Shown piece by piece: positions 32,601 through 45,600 of a DNA stretch of 64,000 nt. A model generated the notes under the pieces. The model saw nothing but the letters and a program-made list of their open reading frames with translations, searched no databases and was not told where the DNA came from. Made by a program: the position numbers and the translations under genes. How positions within the stretch are numbered: position 1 is the stretch's first letter; every line of letters begins with the position of its first letter. The DNA is taken from contig CM046855.1 in assembly GCA_025617745.1 (NCBI GenBank), forward strand, positions 16,089,880-16,153,879, read 5' to 3'. This DNA is from Heliocidaris erythrogramma (lineage: Eukaryota > Echinodermata > Echinoidea > Camarodonta > Echinometridae).

Positions 32601-35600
32601 CTATGTATATCCCATAGCCTGACAGTAGTATCCCAGGCAGTGGTTACGGCCAACTCTCTGTGAACATCTAAATACTACATGAAAACAAATATATTCAAAT
32701 AAATAAATGAAATAATACATTATCAAATTTCTACATTATTATCAATTAACAACTAAAAATCAAACTACCAGTATTACATTCAGCATACAACAACAAGTAA
32801 TTTCCTTCTTTTTTTTCCACTAGTAATTTCTTACTCAAGTGTATTGCATAATTCTCCTAGATGTATACATGATTTTTCTAATCAGTTTGTTATCTAATTA
32901 CCTGCCCTATGTTTAAATGTATAATTGTACATGTATATACAAATGTTTGAATTACTCTGGCTTGTAAAGCACTTTGAGAACTCATTCTGAGTTCAATTTC
33001 ACTATATAAAACATTATATTATTATTACTATTATTACCATATACTATGCTAAACCCTTGTTCGCAGATTCACACATAGGTACCCAATGTCATCAAATAAT
33101 GAAAATAAAAAAGTACAGCATTTGTGCCAAAGTACAACAAAGTACATGTATTAGAGTTTTTACATTAATCTTAACCCCCCCCCCCAAAAAAAAAAAAAAA
33201 AACCCAAAAAACAACAACAACAGAAAATATACATGTACTTCACTTATTCAGAGATAAGTACTTCATTTACTGCAAATCTTTATTTATTATTAGGGGCTGA
33301 AAAAAATATTCATGTCTTAAAAAATAAAATCATAACAAACATTAGCTCTGGTAACAAGATAAAATTTGGGAAAATATAAATCTATTTCATTCCACATTAC
33401 AACAGAAATGAAGTACTTAAAGAGGATGTATAAATAAATAGTAAATTATCAAAAAACATTGAGTCTTAAATTTAATACTATTATGACAGATACACTGACA
33501 AGAGTCTAACCTGTATATCATCACTGTGTCCTCTAAGTATTTGTCTACAGCAACCATCAGGCCATGACCATACTCTCACAGATCTGGGAGGGAGGGAATA
33601 GCGAGATATTAGGACACTTCATCCTTCTTTCCATGGTTTCTCACTGAAATCATTCCAAAGATTTCTAAAATGGAAGTTTAAAAATCTGTCATGCCAGAAA
33701 ATAACAGTATTGTTGTCAAAATTTGAAGGAAGAGGAAGGTTTCCATTTATAGGGGTCTTTCCATATGACTTTCTTTTTTTCTTCTTTCTATTCACCTGCT
33801 ACAGGTTTGGCAATTCAAGGCAGGTTGCAAATATCAATTGCTATTTTGTTGGACAAGCCTATGTCAATTCACCTAGTATGCATAAAATAAAAAGTACTGT
33901 TTCTGAAATGTTGTACCCTTGTAAAAAAGAACCATGGTACCCATGGTAATTTGACCAAATTACCATCAAATCGTGCAAAGTACTATCAAATTACCATGAT
34001 TTGATGGTAATTTGGTCAAATTACTGTCAAATTACCATGGGTACTATGGTACTTCTTTATAAGGGTAGTGACATGAGAAGAGATGCTTACCTATCACTTG
34101 ATGCACTGACAATGGAATCATTTTGGAAGGACACATAGTCTACTGAGCCTGTATGACCTTCAAGCGATTTGATGCACTTTCCTGTTTTAATCTCAAAGAC
34201 CCGAATCAATCTATCAGCACAGCCTGTCACGATCAAACCATTCTAGACACAGAGTATTAAAAGAAGATTCCAAGCAAATAACTGAAACATCTGTAGTGTA
34301 AATTTAGACCGGAGTGATGGAAGGCATTACTTACCAAACATTGAAATAATGTTGTCATAAAATATAATACTTGTCTAAAAAAGGAAGTTCTTGTGCAAGT
34401 ACCGGTACGAACTTGAAATCACAAATCTTTTTTCTTCTTCACAGAACCATACATATATATGTCTCTTTTCGAAAATAATACTCCTACTCATGAAATCTCC
34501 ATTATTACTTAGATTTTATACTGCATTGGTTATTAAGTAAAACAATCCACAGTTTCAAGCAGTCTAGCAGATGTTTTTCCTCTAATCTATAGTCTTTTAT
34601 CTCCAAAAGGTGCAGTTAAGTATATCCATAGAACCCATTCACTGACCTGTAGATTAAATATCATCCTATTGAAGGGACTTAGGTACCTGAACACAATAAA
34701 ATAAAAATGCAAAATTGTTACCTTCATTTTCAGGCAAGTTACAGCACCGGTGTGAGCATCTATTACATTGATGCACTCTGAGGTATATGTATTCCATACT
34801 CTAACTGTCCTATCTCTACTGCCGCTGACTAACAGGATGCCTGTAAAAAAAAAAATTGTGAAGGAAATACTTTTGGAAAACTATACTAACAACCACCTGA
34901 AACACTTATCATATCTCTGCCACAGCAAATTCTGGATAAAAATGTCAAAATATTGGTAAATACATTGTCCCTCACAAAATAAATATTGATATATTTAATT
35001 CTCCTGTGCCTTCAAAAATCCATCTGAATGAAGATTGTATGCTCATCAAAACACATGAGCTGTAGAGTAATTAGTCAATTAGCAAACAAGCTAACTTTGT
35101 GGTAGGGTGCAATGTAGAAAAAAAATATACTTAATTCACAAATTGTGTCACTAAACAAAACATATAGATTGCAAGATACAATTTCCTTGAGAACTACACT
35201 ATGGCTTCATATCAGTTTAAGAATATGTGGCAGTCATCAAAATTGGACCCATTTCCACAACTAAATAATGACCTGCCACTGGTATTTTACCTTCTGCATC
35301 CATACATGTCACTGTCTCTCTATGTCCTCTCAAAGCTGGTATAACCCTATACCTCCCTAGAGCCCAGTTCAGACTTAAATGATAAGCTCTCATGTAGATC
35401 TCCTTCCATCTGCAGGTTGATTGTAGGCTACTCTTTCTATCTGAGTTAGTGCCTGCATAACAAATTAAAATGAGAGATGAACAGCAGTATAATTAGGTGA
35501 TCATCAGTATAATATGGAGGCACATGCAATCTGTTTTTTTTTTTTAATATAATGTGTTCACTACCTAAAACTTGGAAACCAGCTTAATATCACAAACTTT

Positions 35601-38600
35601 TTTCAATCATATGGTTCATTTACATCACAATCTTAGCCACTTAGTGACTACCATCTTCATTATCATCCACAATCTTTCAATAGGTCTCAAAGAAGGAGGA
35701 AAAAAAAACTACAGAAAATATTACATATTTTCAGCCAAACTATATCTACAATAGTGTCTTGAAACTTCTTGTATTTTACATGGAAACCTATGTTCGTTTG
35801 GAAGAAGAGAATATTTTTTTAACCTCCACTTGTGATGCCAGCTCCATTGATGACTGAATCAAATGTGAATGTAGGTGACGTGATAGCAATACTCTTCTGG
35901 TTAGGGCTAAAAGGACGCTCCTGGCAGAGATCATGGATGGTACCGTAATGAAGCCATCCTCTTCTCTGACAATGATAAAACCTGGTCAAATAATGGTATA
36001 CAAAGATGAAAGAGGAGAAGAGAATTACAAAGTGTGATACCACAGTATCACATTCTAAAATACACTAAATGAAAATAGTACCAACTCAATGATAAAGGAA
36101 TGTGGGCCTTTTTGAAAGAAAATAGAGAGAGAAGGGATGTGAAAGCGAGAGAGCAATACCATAATAAAAGCAATTCAACCATAAAGAGAATGTTTGTGAA
36201 GAGACATAAAAGGTTTCCATAAAAACAAACATTATAGGCCTATATCACACAAACACTGGAAGTGAGTTTAAAGGGCAATCCAACCTTGATTTGTGTGTAA
36301 GGAGAAAAATAATACAAACAGGATGGTGAAAGTTTGAAAGAAATTGGACAAAGAATAAGAAAGTTATGAATGTTTGAAAAATGAGATCACTGCATCTATG
36401 CGAATCTCAATTGGCGATTTGGTGAGTCGATTTTGACATACTTGCTGTTTTCGTACACAAAATTTTCATTAATTTGCAAGTTTCTCCGAATCGCCTTTAC
36501 CCCCCTTGTAAAAAAGTACCATAGTACCCATGGTAATATGATGGTAATTCAACCAAATTACCATGATTTGATGGTAATTTGGTTGAATTACCGGCATATT
36601 ACCATGGGTACCATGGTACTTTTTTACAAGGGCCTCGGTGCAGTACTCAAAATATATTGTAGATAGCATATTGTTTAGGTCCTCCAAAAACAAAAAAGAC
36701 ACTACTGAGTAATACATTTTGACAAAAATGACATTTCAATCATTTTGTGTGTTTTAATGGGAAAGTTGACAGATGTTTTGAAAAATGAGATCACTACATC
36801 TATGCGAATCTCAAATTGGCAATTTGGTGAGTCGATTGTGACATAATTGCGGACAACTCTCCTGTTTTTTGTACACAATATTACCATTAATTTGCGTTTT
36901 CTCTTAATCGCCTTTACCCTCGAGGCAGTACTCAAAATGTATTGTAAATAGCATATTGTTATAGGTCTTCATGAAAGAAAAAGATCCTGAGTAATACATT
37001 TTGACAAAAATGACATTTTAGTCAATTTGTGTGTTAGAGCAAATAAGGGAGTTGTCCGCCACTACATCACAGTGACATTGCCTATTCGACCAATTTGAAA
37101 TTCCCATATATATTATTTATAGTGATTACAACTTTCAGAAAGTCATAACTCTCTTATTGCTTGCCGGATTTTGTTCAAACTTTCACCAATCTGCTTCTCT
37201 GAGTTTTCCTCCTTCTTTCAGGGCAATCTTGCCATTAAGGTTTGATTTCCCTTTAATTAAAGAAGAATATACATGTAACCTGGCTGAAACAAAGGAATCT
37301 CATTCCCTGGAACCATGCCAAAGAAAAATGACAACTTTTACTTCATGCTTCTATTCTTAAAATTCTATGATTATACTGAGGATTAACTTTATAGGCCTAT
37401 AAATTTTTATCCACTTCTACTGAACTTTCACAATTAAAAAAAAAAGACCTGAAATAAACATGGCAAATCTGTAATGAAATGACTATTTTCCTCCTTTTAG
37501 TCCATATTGTGGTCAAGGTGTCATGAAATCAATCCTCCATCATTCATAATAATAATAATAATAATAATAATAATAGGTAGCTTTTATATAGCGCATTTCA
37601 TAACCGAAGGTTATATCAATGCGCTTTACAAAGGAGATATTATTACCCCGGTGATCGGATACTGGCATGCCCGCACACAATTCATAATTTTAGAAGACAT
37701 TTTCGACATGCCTTGCCTTTCTTACCAGAGTATATCACTGTTTGCACATTCCCTCCATCTAGCGTTACACTTAGCGACCTCACAGAGGTCAGCCACAGAC
37801 AGATAGCTGAATATACGATCAATCAACTCTGGTGGAAGACAGGCTGTGACGTCAACAGCAAGCAGCGGTTCTAGCTCAGCACATAGCTTTCGAATCTGCA
37901 AAGGCTGATTGTAGATGCAAAGTTTCAAGTCAATCAGTCTACTTTGAAATGCATATTTTAAAACTATTCCCAAATTATGGTTTATATAAAAGAGTAATCA
38001 CTGTTGTTTTGTAACTTCAACTTCATGCATAATGACATTGAGAGTGCTTATTTATAATAAGAAGACAATATAAAACGTTTTTCTTAAATGAATCTGGGCA
38101 TACCGCACTTATACATGTACAAGCTTATCTGAAGATAACCTTGTACTCCAGACTAGCTTTTACGGGTGAATAGGCTTCAATAGCTTTTGTGTGTATCAGC
38201 AGGCCCTTTTCCAGGCTAGATCATTCATACAGGAGAGGAAAATAATTATTTAAAATTTCACTTTCAAGTCTGAATCCCTACATTTGTGGCAAAGTAAGAG
38301 TTGAAGAGTCCCTGAATCAGGTAATCTAGCAAATTTAAGAAAATTAAATCTTGTTTTAAGAGCAATTTTGTTGTCTGCTTTTGACTGCTGCAACAGTGAA
38401 TGTTGGACACAGTCCCATATAGGCAAGGGCCTATGAGTGGGTATACCGGTACCTCATTTACTTCATTAATCATTAATTTCATGCCCTTTAGGTTGTCTAT
38501 GAAAAAAGCAAAATCTGGAATGTAACATCCTAAAATAACACCCTAAAATAATAAATTTAGTTGCTCACTTTACTATTAAAGAAGACATGAAAATTAAGAA

Positions 38601-39318
38601 TCTGAACAGAGTAATATACGATTGTGGAATTCAGTGTATACCCACATGTTCTGTGTCTGCACATGTTGGGTATCCAGAAAGGTAGTTTTCAAACAGAATT
38701 TTCAACAGTTTTTTTCTTCTAGATTTAATCAGTCTTTCAAAAGACAATGTTGACAATATTCTAAATGGCAAATATTAACAGAAATTAACTAGCGTTACCT
38801 CATGGATGCTTTAGGTATAAAATTCAGCGGTTATTAAATGTGACAGCTTATTTTTTTCAAGTGTCCGGACACACATCTCCCATCCTTATCTCAAAATCTC
38901 ATCATCATCATCATCATCATCATCGCCATCAATCATGCATATTAAATGATCACTTAGGTTCTTAACCATAAACTCAGCTCCCCTATGCCAAGTTACATAA
39001 AGAACTATGGATTTTGCAAGCTAACCCCGCAGTACGTAGGAAAGACAGTTCCTAAAGAAAGATGTAGCAAACTAGCAAAGACTAAAAACGAACCAAGGCC
39101 AACATGGCCAAACACTCCTAACAGTAACACTATAATAACACTTAAACAGTAACTAACAGTAAAAGTTAAGCATCAAAAATCTTTTTCTGTCTTTATAGTT
39201 TATATAGTTATACCTTGCATTTAGAAAATAACAGCTTTAAAACTTGATTCTGCTGCTCTTGGGTGCACTCATCAAACCAAGAAGCAAGTTTAGGTAGATG
39301 ATCTTCAAAAGTTACCAT
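29649..39318 (-). CDS. F-box/WD40 repeat protein of CDC4/FBXW7 type
   Basis: Predicted substrate receptor of an SCF (SKP1-CUL1-F-box) ubiquitin ligase. Twelve coding exons: 39318-39214, 37895-37726, 35981-35824, 35452-35291, 34840-34722, 34242-34091, 33583-33511, 32674-32563, 32095-31971, 31598-31523, 30360-30245 and 29777-29649, giving 498 aa with all phases consistent. A helical dimerisation-like (D) domain occupies residues 5-50. The F-box is about 52-98, with LPPELIDRIFSYL at 55-67. A linker follows, then eight WD40 blades from about residue 186, with repeated GH..V and SGS.D..VRVW signatures. Layout resembles FBXW7, but the linker and C-terminus differ, and of the three FBXW7 phosphodegron arginines two appear kept (R249, R292) while the third is D273. 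It is probably a separate subfamily, and substrates are unknown. Exon 3 uses a weak GTTAAA donor. The leader has a tiny upstream ORF. Confidence 0.92.
31471..31494. repeat. GAATT microsatellite
   Basis: Four to five tandem TGAAT/TGAAT-like pentamers (AATTG repeats) follow TTGGAATTGAATAAACTG. This resembles the tandem tail of a LINE-derived repeat within an intron of the F-box gene. Confidence 0.5.
32940..33035 (+). mobile_element. 3' tail of a CR1/L2-like LINE
   Basis: TTGTAAAGCACTTTGAGAAC followed by ACTATATAAAACATTATATT and ATTATTATTAC repeats is the usual tail of CR1/L2-type non-LTR elements. Only the tail is present. Confidence 0.5.
33916..34065. mobile_element. Palindromic MITE (CCCTTGTAAAAAAG family), copy 1
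   Basis: 150 bp, nearly one continuous palindrome built of ACCATGGTACCCATGGTAAT and TTTGACCAAATTACCAT blocks. The ends are CCCTTGTAAAAAAG and CTTCTTTATAAGGG. TA flanks it on both sides (33914-33915 and 34066-34067), as for Tc1/mariner. A related copy lies at 36503-36632. Confidence 0.75.
36272..37252. mobile_element. TTAA-flanked inverted-repeat element with an internal tandem duplication
   Basis: The left end AGGGCAATCCAACCTTGATT and right end, reverse-complemented, AGGGAAATCAAACCTTAATG continue as imperfect inverted repeats of about 100 bp. TTAA borders both ends (36268-36271 and 37253-37256). Inside, a block is duplicated: copy A (about 36371-36772) contains the MITE 36503-36632, and copy B (about 36774-37050) does not. 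No transposase frame was recognised. Confidence 0.65.
36503..36632. mobile_element. Palindromic MITE (CCCTTGTAAAAAAG family), copy 2, nested
   Basis: 130 bp with ends CCCTTGTAAAAAAGTACC and GGTACTTTTTTACAAGGG, inserted in copy A of the enclosing duplication. The sister copy preserves the empty site CTTTACCCTCGAGGCAG at 36912-36926. Comparison suggests that CC was duplicated at the target. Confidence 0.8.
37545..37690. mobile_element. Interspersed repeat with an ATA tail (AGCGCATTTCATAACCGAAG type)
   Basis: An (ATA)n run is followed by TTTTATATAGCGCATTTCAT, ATGCGCTTTACAAAGGAGA and ATACTGGCATGCCCGCACAC. The same ordered text occurs at 51935-52215, so this is a dispersed LINE/SINE-like family. 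It abuts exon 2 of the F-box gene. Confidence 0.6.
38900..38926. repeat. CAT/ATC trinucleotide microsatellite
   Basis: About nine tandem ATC units in intron 1 of the F-box gene. Confidence 0.8.
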
Positions 39319-39329
39319 GGTGTTTCCAT
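39312..39329 (-). promoter_or_regulatory. Five-codon upstream ORF overlapping the F-box gene start
   Basis: On the minus strand ATGGAAACACCATGGTAA encodes M-E-T-P-W and a stop. It begins 11 bases before the main ATG in another frame and ends just past it. The main ATG sits in a strong CACCATGG context, while the upstream one is weaker. It could tune translation if the mRNA leader includes it. Confidence 0.45.
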
Positions 39330-39640
39330 TCGAAGAGGACAAATTGATTAAGGTCACCGGCCGGTAGCCTCTCAAATCCTTCACCTGTTAATGTTATGCA
39401 AGAGTCAGAAATTGCATGTATCAGGTGATCGCCCGGATGACAGCTTCTCTGCTCCCAACCTACAACTACCCATAGACAAATTAAAACTACCGGTGTGCTG
39501 CGCTGACATCCCACGGCCACGCCGCCCGCGCCCCTCGATGTAGCATCGCAGATTTATTGCCTCGTCAGGGAAAATGTCTGCGCCCATCCCACTGCATGTC
39601 AAAATATTTATCACACGAACACACTTGAAAAACATGTAAT
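39319..39640. promoter_or_regulatory. Divergent promoter between the F-box/WD40 gene and B3GALNT2
   Basis: Only 322 bp separate the two start codons. The centre (about 39500-39545) is GC- and CpG-rich (CACGGCCACGCCGCCCGCGC), unlike the AT-rich surroundings. This fits a shared CpG-type promoter without a TATA box. Transcription starts cannot be placed from sequence alone. Confidence 0.6.
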
Positions 39641-42600
39641 ATGGCGGGTTGGCCTTCTGTTTTAGTAGCAATTGGAGTTGCTTTAGCAGTTATAGTTGTC
39701 AATGAAGAGAGCATGTACAATCGACGTCGAACTCACAGTGGAAATTCAGGTAATTATCCTTCATTCTCCCATTTAAATATGTGCGTTGTGAATGAGCGAT
39801 GGTCCACGTCAGCACGGAATATGAGTCCCACATATCGACATTTATGTGGTGTGGTGCAAAACTATAATTTCACCTCTGAAATTATGAAGTGTATGTAGCT
39901 TTGAATTAAGTTTATTGTCCTGTAGTTGAATCTTGAAATAGGTAGGGTGCGCGCGCCGGTATTCGGTCACTTAAAAAGAAATCGCCGCTAATATGAATAC
40001 CTATCTCTTTAAATTGACAATCTACCATCAAAAGAACCGCAAAATTGTGCTTTAAATAATTATCAAAATAATTTAAAACATGGAAACTTACCCCAAAAAA
40101 TATCGCCGACAGAAGAAGGAGAAGTTTTCCGCCCAGTATTCGGTCGGCGCCGTCCACAATTCGGTCACGCGATAGTGCGCTGCATCTCGGGAGAGTTATA
40201 TAACCATTTTTGTCACATTTCTGCGTTTTTAGGCATTTTCTGTGGCTTCTATATATTCATACTTAAATGTATGAGAATTTTTATCCATTAAAATCCACAA
40301 ATCGAAGCTCTAGGGTCAGAAATAATGCACAAAATGTATTTCTAAAAAGAGCAAAGCGCGTTGGCGCAAGGCACTCAATGTTGCCTGACCGAATACTGGA
40401 AGAGCGCCATCTCACTGGCAGGGGTGAGGTATATATTCTCTTGCTCATCGCTGAGATCGCCATTTGCAAATTCGCTGCGATAGATGGAAGACCCGGAAGC
40501 TCCTCTTCACACACATACTAAATTCATTGCACCTGCACACATAGTTATTTCACCATAGGCGTCTACATATGGCTATGCGTGTTAACTCACGCGCTAACGG
40601 AACCCGGAAGTGCGGAAACTTGGGTAACACTGACCAGTTTCGAGGGTATTTGGAGATCTTTTCCAGGGCGTCCGACCTGAATTGCTTTCAACATTAGAGG
40701 TACCTTGTTCATGTGTCTGTTATGTATAGGTTTCGAGCCTCAAAAATTATTCATGAGTTCTTCACAGCTGTTCAAAGAGCTGCGTGACCGAATTCTGGAA
40801 TATGACCGAATACCAGGCGGCGCACCCTAGGTATTCATTCATTCAGAGTGCATGCATACGTTTGCGTCTAGCAGAAACAATCATGACAATGGAGAGCCAA
40901 AGTCAAAGAAGCCTCCAGAGTCCAGGCTCCAGTCACTACTTTTTCAATTTCATGCTGCAAATTTATTTGTCAGTTTGTCAGTTTGTGTTAATACGTCGCA
41001 TCTGTGTGAGTGAGTTTCTGAGTTTCTGAATTCTGGGGCCTGCGGAATGATCATGGTGACTGAATGGGTGATGAGTTGTTACTGACATTATTTAATTTGG
41101 TATTTGATATTTTCTTCTCTCTTCCTATTCTATCATAGTCAAATGCAAGAGAGAGAGAATATATAATTTAAGATGAACTGATCTCTAATGTCAAGTTTGC
41201 TTCACGTTAGGAGTGATTTTTTTTTTAGTAAAGCAGATAAGTGTTATTTATAGCCATTTAGTATGGCCAACTTTTTTGCTAGTAATTTTGCACAAAAGAC
41301 ATCAGGGATGGAAAGAGAAACGGATCATTGGACAGTTTATATTTTGCACTTGCAGTAGCAAAGCTGCATTTTCACAGTTGTAAAGTGGACTTTTTATTAG
41401 TGTGATAAAGAACTTTTCAAGTTTTATTCTTTTGCATTTTGTAACAAAAGGAGAAATCAATATAATTCTCTCTCTCTCTCTCCCATCTTTGGAAGGAGGG
41501 TTGCCATTGTTTTGGGGTTTTTTTATCTTGGGCTTGGAAATATGACAACAAAAAGTTTAATGTCAATTGAAGTTCATTATTAAAGGGAAATTAACCTCAG
41601 CGTATGAATTAGCTTATTTTGAATGGTGTAGTATATGCCTCTTATTTGATACATGCAATTTCATGTAAAAACACAGGATATAGATATAAATCACTATTTT
41701 CCAGCCAAGTTATCGTCTGCTAGCAATAATAAGGGGGCTGCCATTACTTTATGTGTACACGAACATATTTTTCATCCCAAGTAAAATTTCCTTCATCGTT
41801 AACTTGTAATTGATTTTTAGAGGACAAATATATATTAGATAAAGTCACATATTCTGAAATGTAAGTTTAGTTTTATATATTTTTTAAAAGGTCTTAATTT
41901 GTTCATAAAAAATATACTTCATAAAAAATATACGTCAAGGACGGAGAATTGACGTCAAGGACGGAGACAATCGTAACAATACCAAAACAAAGCGAGGAAT
42001 CTGCTTTACAGGATGGCTATTAGAACTCATGGGTCGTCAATTATCTAGGCCCATGGCCAATAACAATCGTAATACAATCAGAACAAAGCGACGTATCTGT
42101 TGTAAAGGTAGGCTATTATCAATGCATATGGTACCTAATGATCCGTGTCATGCACAAAATGGCAGCCTCCATGGAAAGACGTAGCAGACAATAGGTGCAT
42201 CTAGAATATCATGTGGGGTTACTTGTCCTTTAATCTAGCATTATTTGTAATCACTTGTATCTTGATAGCATATGTGACAAACTCCCTGTTGTAAATCTTT
42301 TTCTATCATTCCTTGTATGACCTCTGAATTACATCAGGAAAACATAACCATCAGACCAAGTGTGACATATTCATTGGGATATTGTCTGCAAGGGATCATT
42401 TTGAGCACAGAAAGGCTATACGTGAGACCTGGCTAGGGTATATTCACTCTCATCCCAAGTGGAAGAAAAGGTAGGTTAAACACGGATAGCAATTAGTGTC
42501 GCCTTTTCATATTTTTTACGCAATTATCAATTGGTTCAGAAAGTTAGATTAATTTCAAATCTGTATTTAAAAGTGGAGATAAGAAGCCCATAAAGAATGA

Positions 42601-45600
42601 GTTGCTTGTTTTTCTTGGAGTCTACTGTTATCAAAAATTACCTCAGATTATCCAGGTAAAGCATATTAGAGAAATGATACCATTATTGTTTGTAAGCTAT
42701 TCTTTCTTTTTTGTATCTTTCCAAGCCATATCAAATTGATACAAATTGAAACATGAGATTTCAGGATCAAAATACATAAACATATACCAGTGATTTATAG
42801 AAGCTATTGTGATTTGAGAAATCAGTGAATATGCTAGGTAAATAAAGTTGTATAATTGGGCAAAGCATAAGAAAGGAACAGCTTTGAAATCTAGCAGTAG
42901 ATATATCCATTTTACACTGATACCAGGTGTTCGATAACATTTGTTTCTTTTACTCCCATTTCATTCATTGACATTTTAGGATTTGCAGCAAGTTTGTGGT
43001 TGGTAACCATTCCTGTCATCTACCACCTGAATACAGAAGAGATCCATATTCGTGTACTCCACTCAACATCTCTAAAACAGGTAAACAGGAACATAAAATT
43101 AATTGGGGATAGCTGCTAGGTTTACTGCCCTGTTCTTGACTTGGTTGCTGATTGTCTAATCTTCCATTATACTGTAAAAAGATGGAAATTTTGAAGAAGA
43201 AAAAAAGTAGAATTTGTAAATTCTTAAAAATTTGGCTTTTACTTTCAAAATTTAGGATTAAAGGATGTATTATTGGATAGTATTTCACAAAAACAAATAA
43301 TCCAAAGATTTTGCGCTACTGCTGATTATGCATATAATTATGACTCTCTTGAAACTGCTTTACTTACAGTTTTGTTCTTCACTTTTGTTTTGTATTTTTG
43401 TTTTGTTCATTATTCTTTTATACAGGAAAGCCTAAGGATATTGTAGCCATGACTGTAGTGAATGATACAGGAATATACAGGTTGACTTCAGGTCCAATAG
43501 GCTTTGATTTCAAGGTGAGAACCAATTCCTTACTTGTACATATATAAGAAAGAAATCTTCAACTAAGTTAGATTGTGATTTGCACACAACAAGTAGGAAT
43601 ATTTGTTTAATGTAATGAATGTTTACAGAAATTTATTTTCATTTCACTCTCTTCATATGTTGTTTGAAACAGAACTCTGAACCCTGTTTTATGTGTGTTT
43701 TTGTTCGACAGGTTCATTATCCAATCATCCTTCACAAGCTTGGTGTCTTTGACTCGTCTGCTGACGGCATCAAACATCCTCTCACAGTGTCTCTCTTTGA
43801 TACTTGGAGGCAGGTCAGAATTTATATGTTTGTAATGAGTTTCATGTTGATATGGAGATAACACTTAACCCTATTCAGACTGAAGATCTATTTGTCTCCA
43901 CCCCCTGTTAAAAGTCTTTGACTGTTCAAGCCAATTTCAAGTGCAGCTCTTTAAGCCAAGGAATCTGAATCCAAAGCAAGTTGTGCTAGAGTGTTAGGAC
44001 TTGCACTTGCTTTTTAGACTGTTGTTTAAATGTAACTTTTTAATGCAACAGGCCCTTGTTTTTTCAATATTATATTATCATATAGATTGATAAAAAGGAA
44101 CATTTTGTCAAGAATTCTAAACGATCAATGAGAACACATGTAACTACCCAAGCTAGAGTAATTATTTCTTATTTATGCTGAGTTTCCAAGGTTTTATGAG
44201 GCTGTGATATCTGAATGAATGAGAGATGTTATGTATTACTAAAAAAAGTGCAAATATTTATAGGTGATTGTTGGAACTAAATTGGAACTAAATTGTCTAC
44301 TTTGCAACTTAATACTCTTCCTGGCAAGAAGAATTTTGCATTTATACTCAGTCCGATAACTTGCCTGTAAATTGTTAAAATATGGATTGTTATATATTTG
44401 TGTTGACTTCGGAGAAGGTGATGGCGTATTATATTTTGTTTCCTTTCGACATTTTCTCTGTGTACAGGAGAAAGTAGTGAGTGCCCGGTTTAGCCCAGAA
44501 CAGCCAGGTGTATTCATAGAAGGCTATAGGTTCAGGGCAGTCGAACCGTATCTTCTTCCAAAGGTATTTGTTTATTATCGTTAACATTACAAATTATTCT
44601 CATACATCTGAATATTCATGATATGAACCTCACTTTCAAGTTTCTCCTTCTGCAGCCTATCAGTATTTTGATTATGTGTGATATGTTATCTGGTAAAAGT
44701 ATCATAATGAAAATTTTAGAGATGTCTTTAACGGACTCTGCTTAAAGAATATCCAATGTTTAGAAGCATTTAAAAAAAATTATATTGAGAATACAATTAG
44801 ATATAGCAGTTATTGAAATGTTTTGATGTCATGGAAATCTGTGGGAGTTTGGAAGTACCATGGTGTAATGGTTCGTTCATTCATTCACTTAACTTCTAAT
44901 CAAGAGATTTAAAGTTTAAATCCTTGCTTATTTTGAATACCTATTTAGACAAGCATATTATAGAAAGTTGTCTCTGTTGACTATAGTGTTTTAAATGGGT
45001 ACTTGGTTGGATGCGTTCTGTGCAATGTAATTGCCATAGAGGATAGAGACATTATGTCAGAATGTGATACTGAATTATTACTGTTATCTGCTTGCATTTG
45101 TGCTTCTCTATGCTGCACAGGGCTTTGAAGGGACGATTGTTGTGAACAGTTTCAATAAAGATGACCCTTCCACCACACTCTACCTCAGCAAGGATGCCAC
45201 TAATAATGGAGGAGGTGTCATAGAACTTCAGCAGGTAATCACAGACCCCAGTGCCAGTGCCATCAACTTGTTTCAGTTGTTTGCGGGCTCAACCTTGTCA
45301 GTGAACTGAATTTAGCTGTGCTGTGTACGGATAGTCTGCTATTTTATTTGCCCCCTCTAAAGGAATTTGGTTGAGGCTTGACTAAAGGCACATTATAATG
45401 TGTCGAAATGTAATGCTACGTTTACATTATGTAGGTGTATTTTGTCTTCTGAGTTGGGTACCAGATTGGGTATTAAGGAATGTGATGAAACCCTCTATGC
45501 AAGTGTAAACAATACGCTTTGTAGTATCCTCTATTCATTTCAAATGAACCTACAGGGTAAAATGAAAAATTTTATGCCTCCACCCACCGAAGGTGGTGCT

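Noticed and set aside
36433-36717. Overlapping open frames on both strands sharing a segment
   Set aside because: Both cross the palindromic MITE at 36503-36632, so the shared peptide is a mirror of the inverted repeat.
29649-39318. Naming the F-box gene FBXW7, FBXW2 or BTRC
   Set aside because: Domain layout is FBXW7-like, but linker, C-terminus and one key pocket residue differ. FBXW2 and BTRC fit worse.
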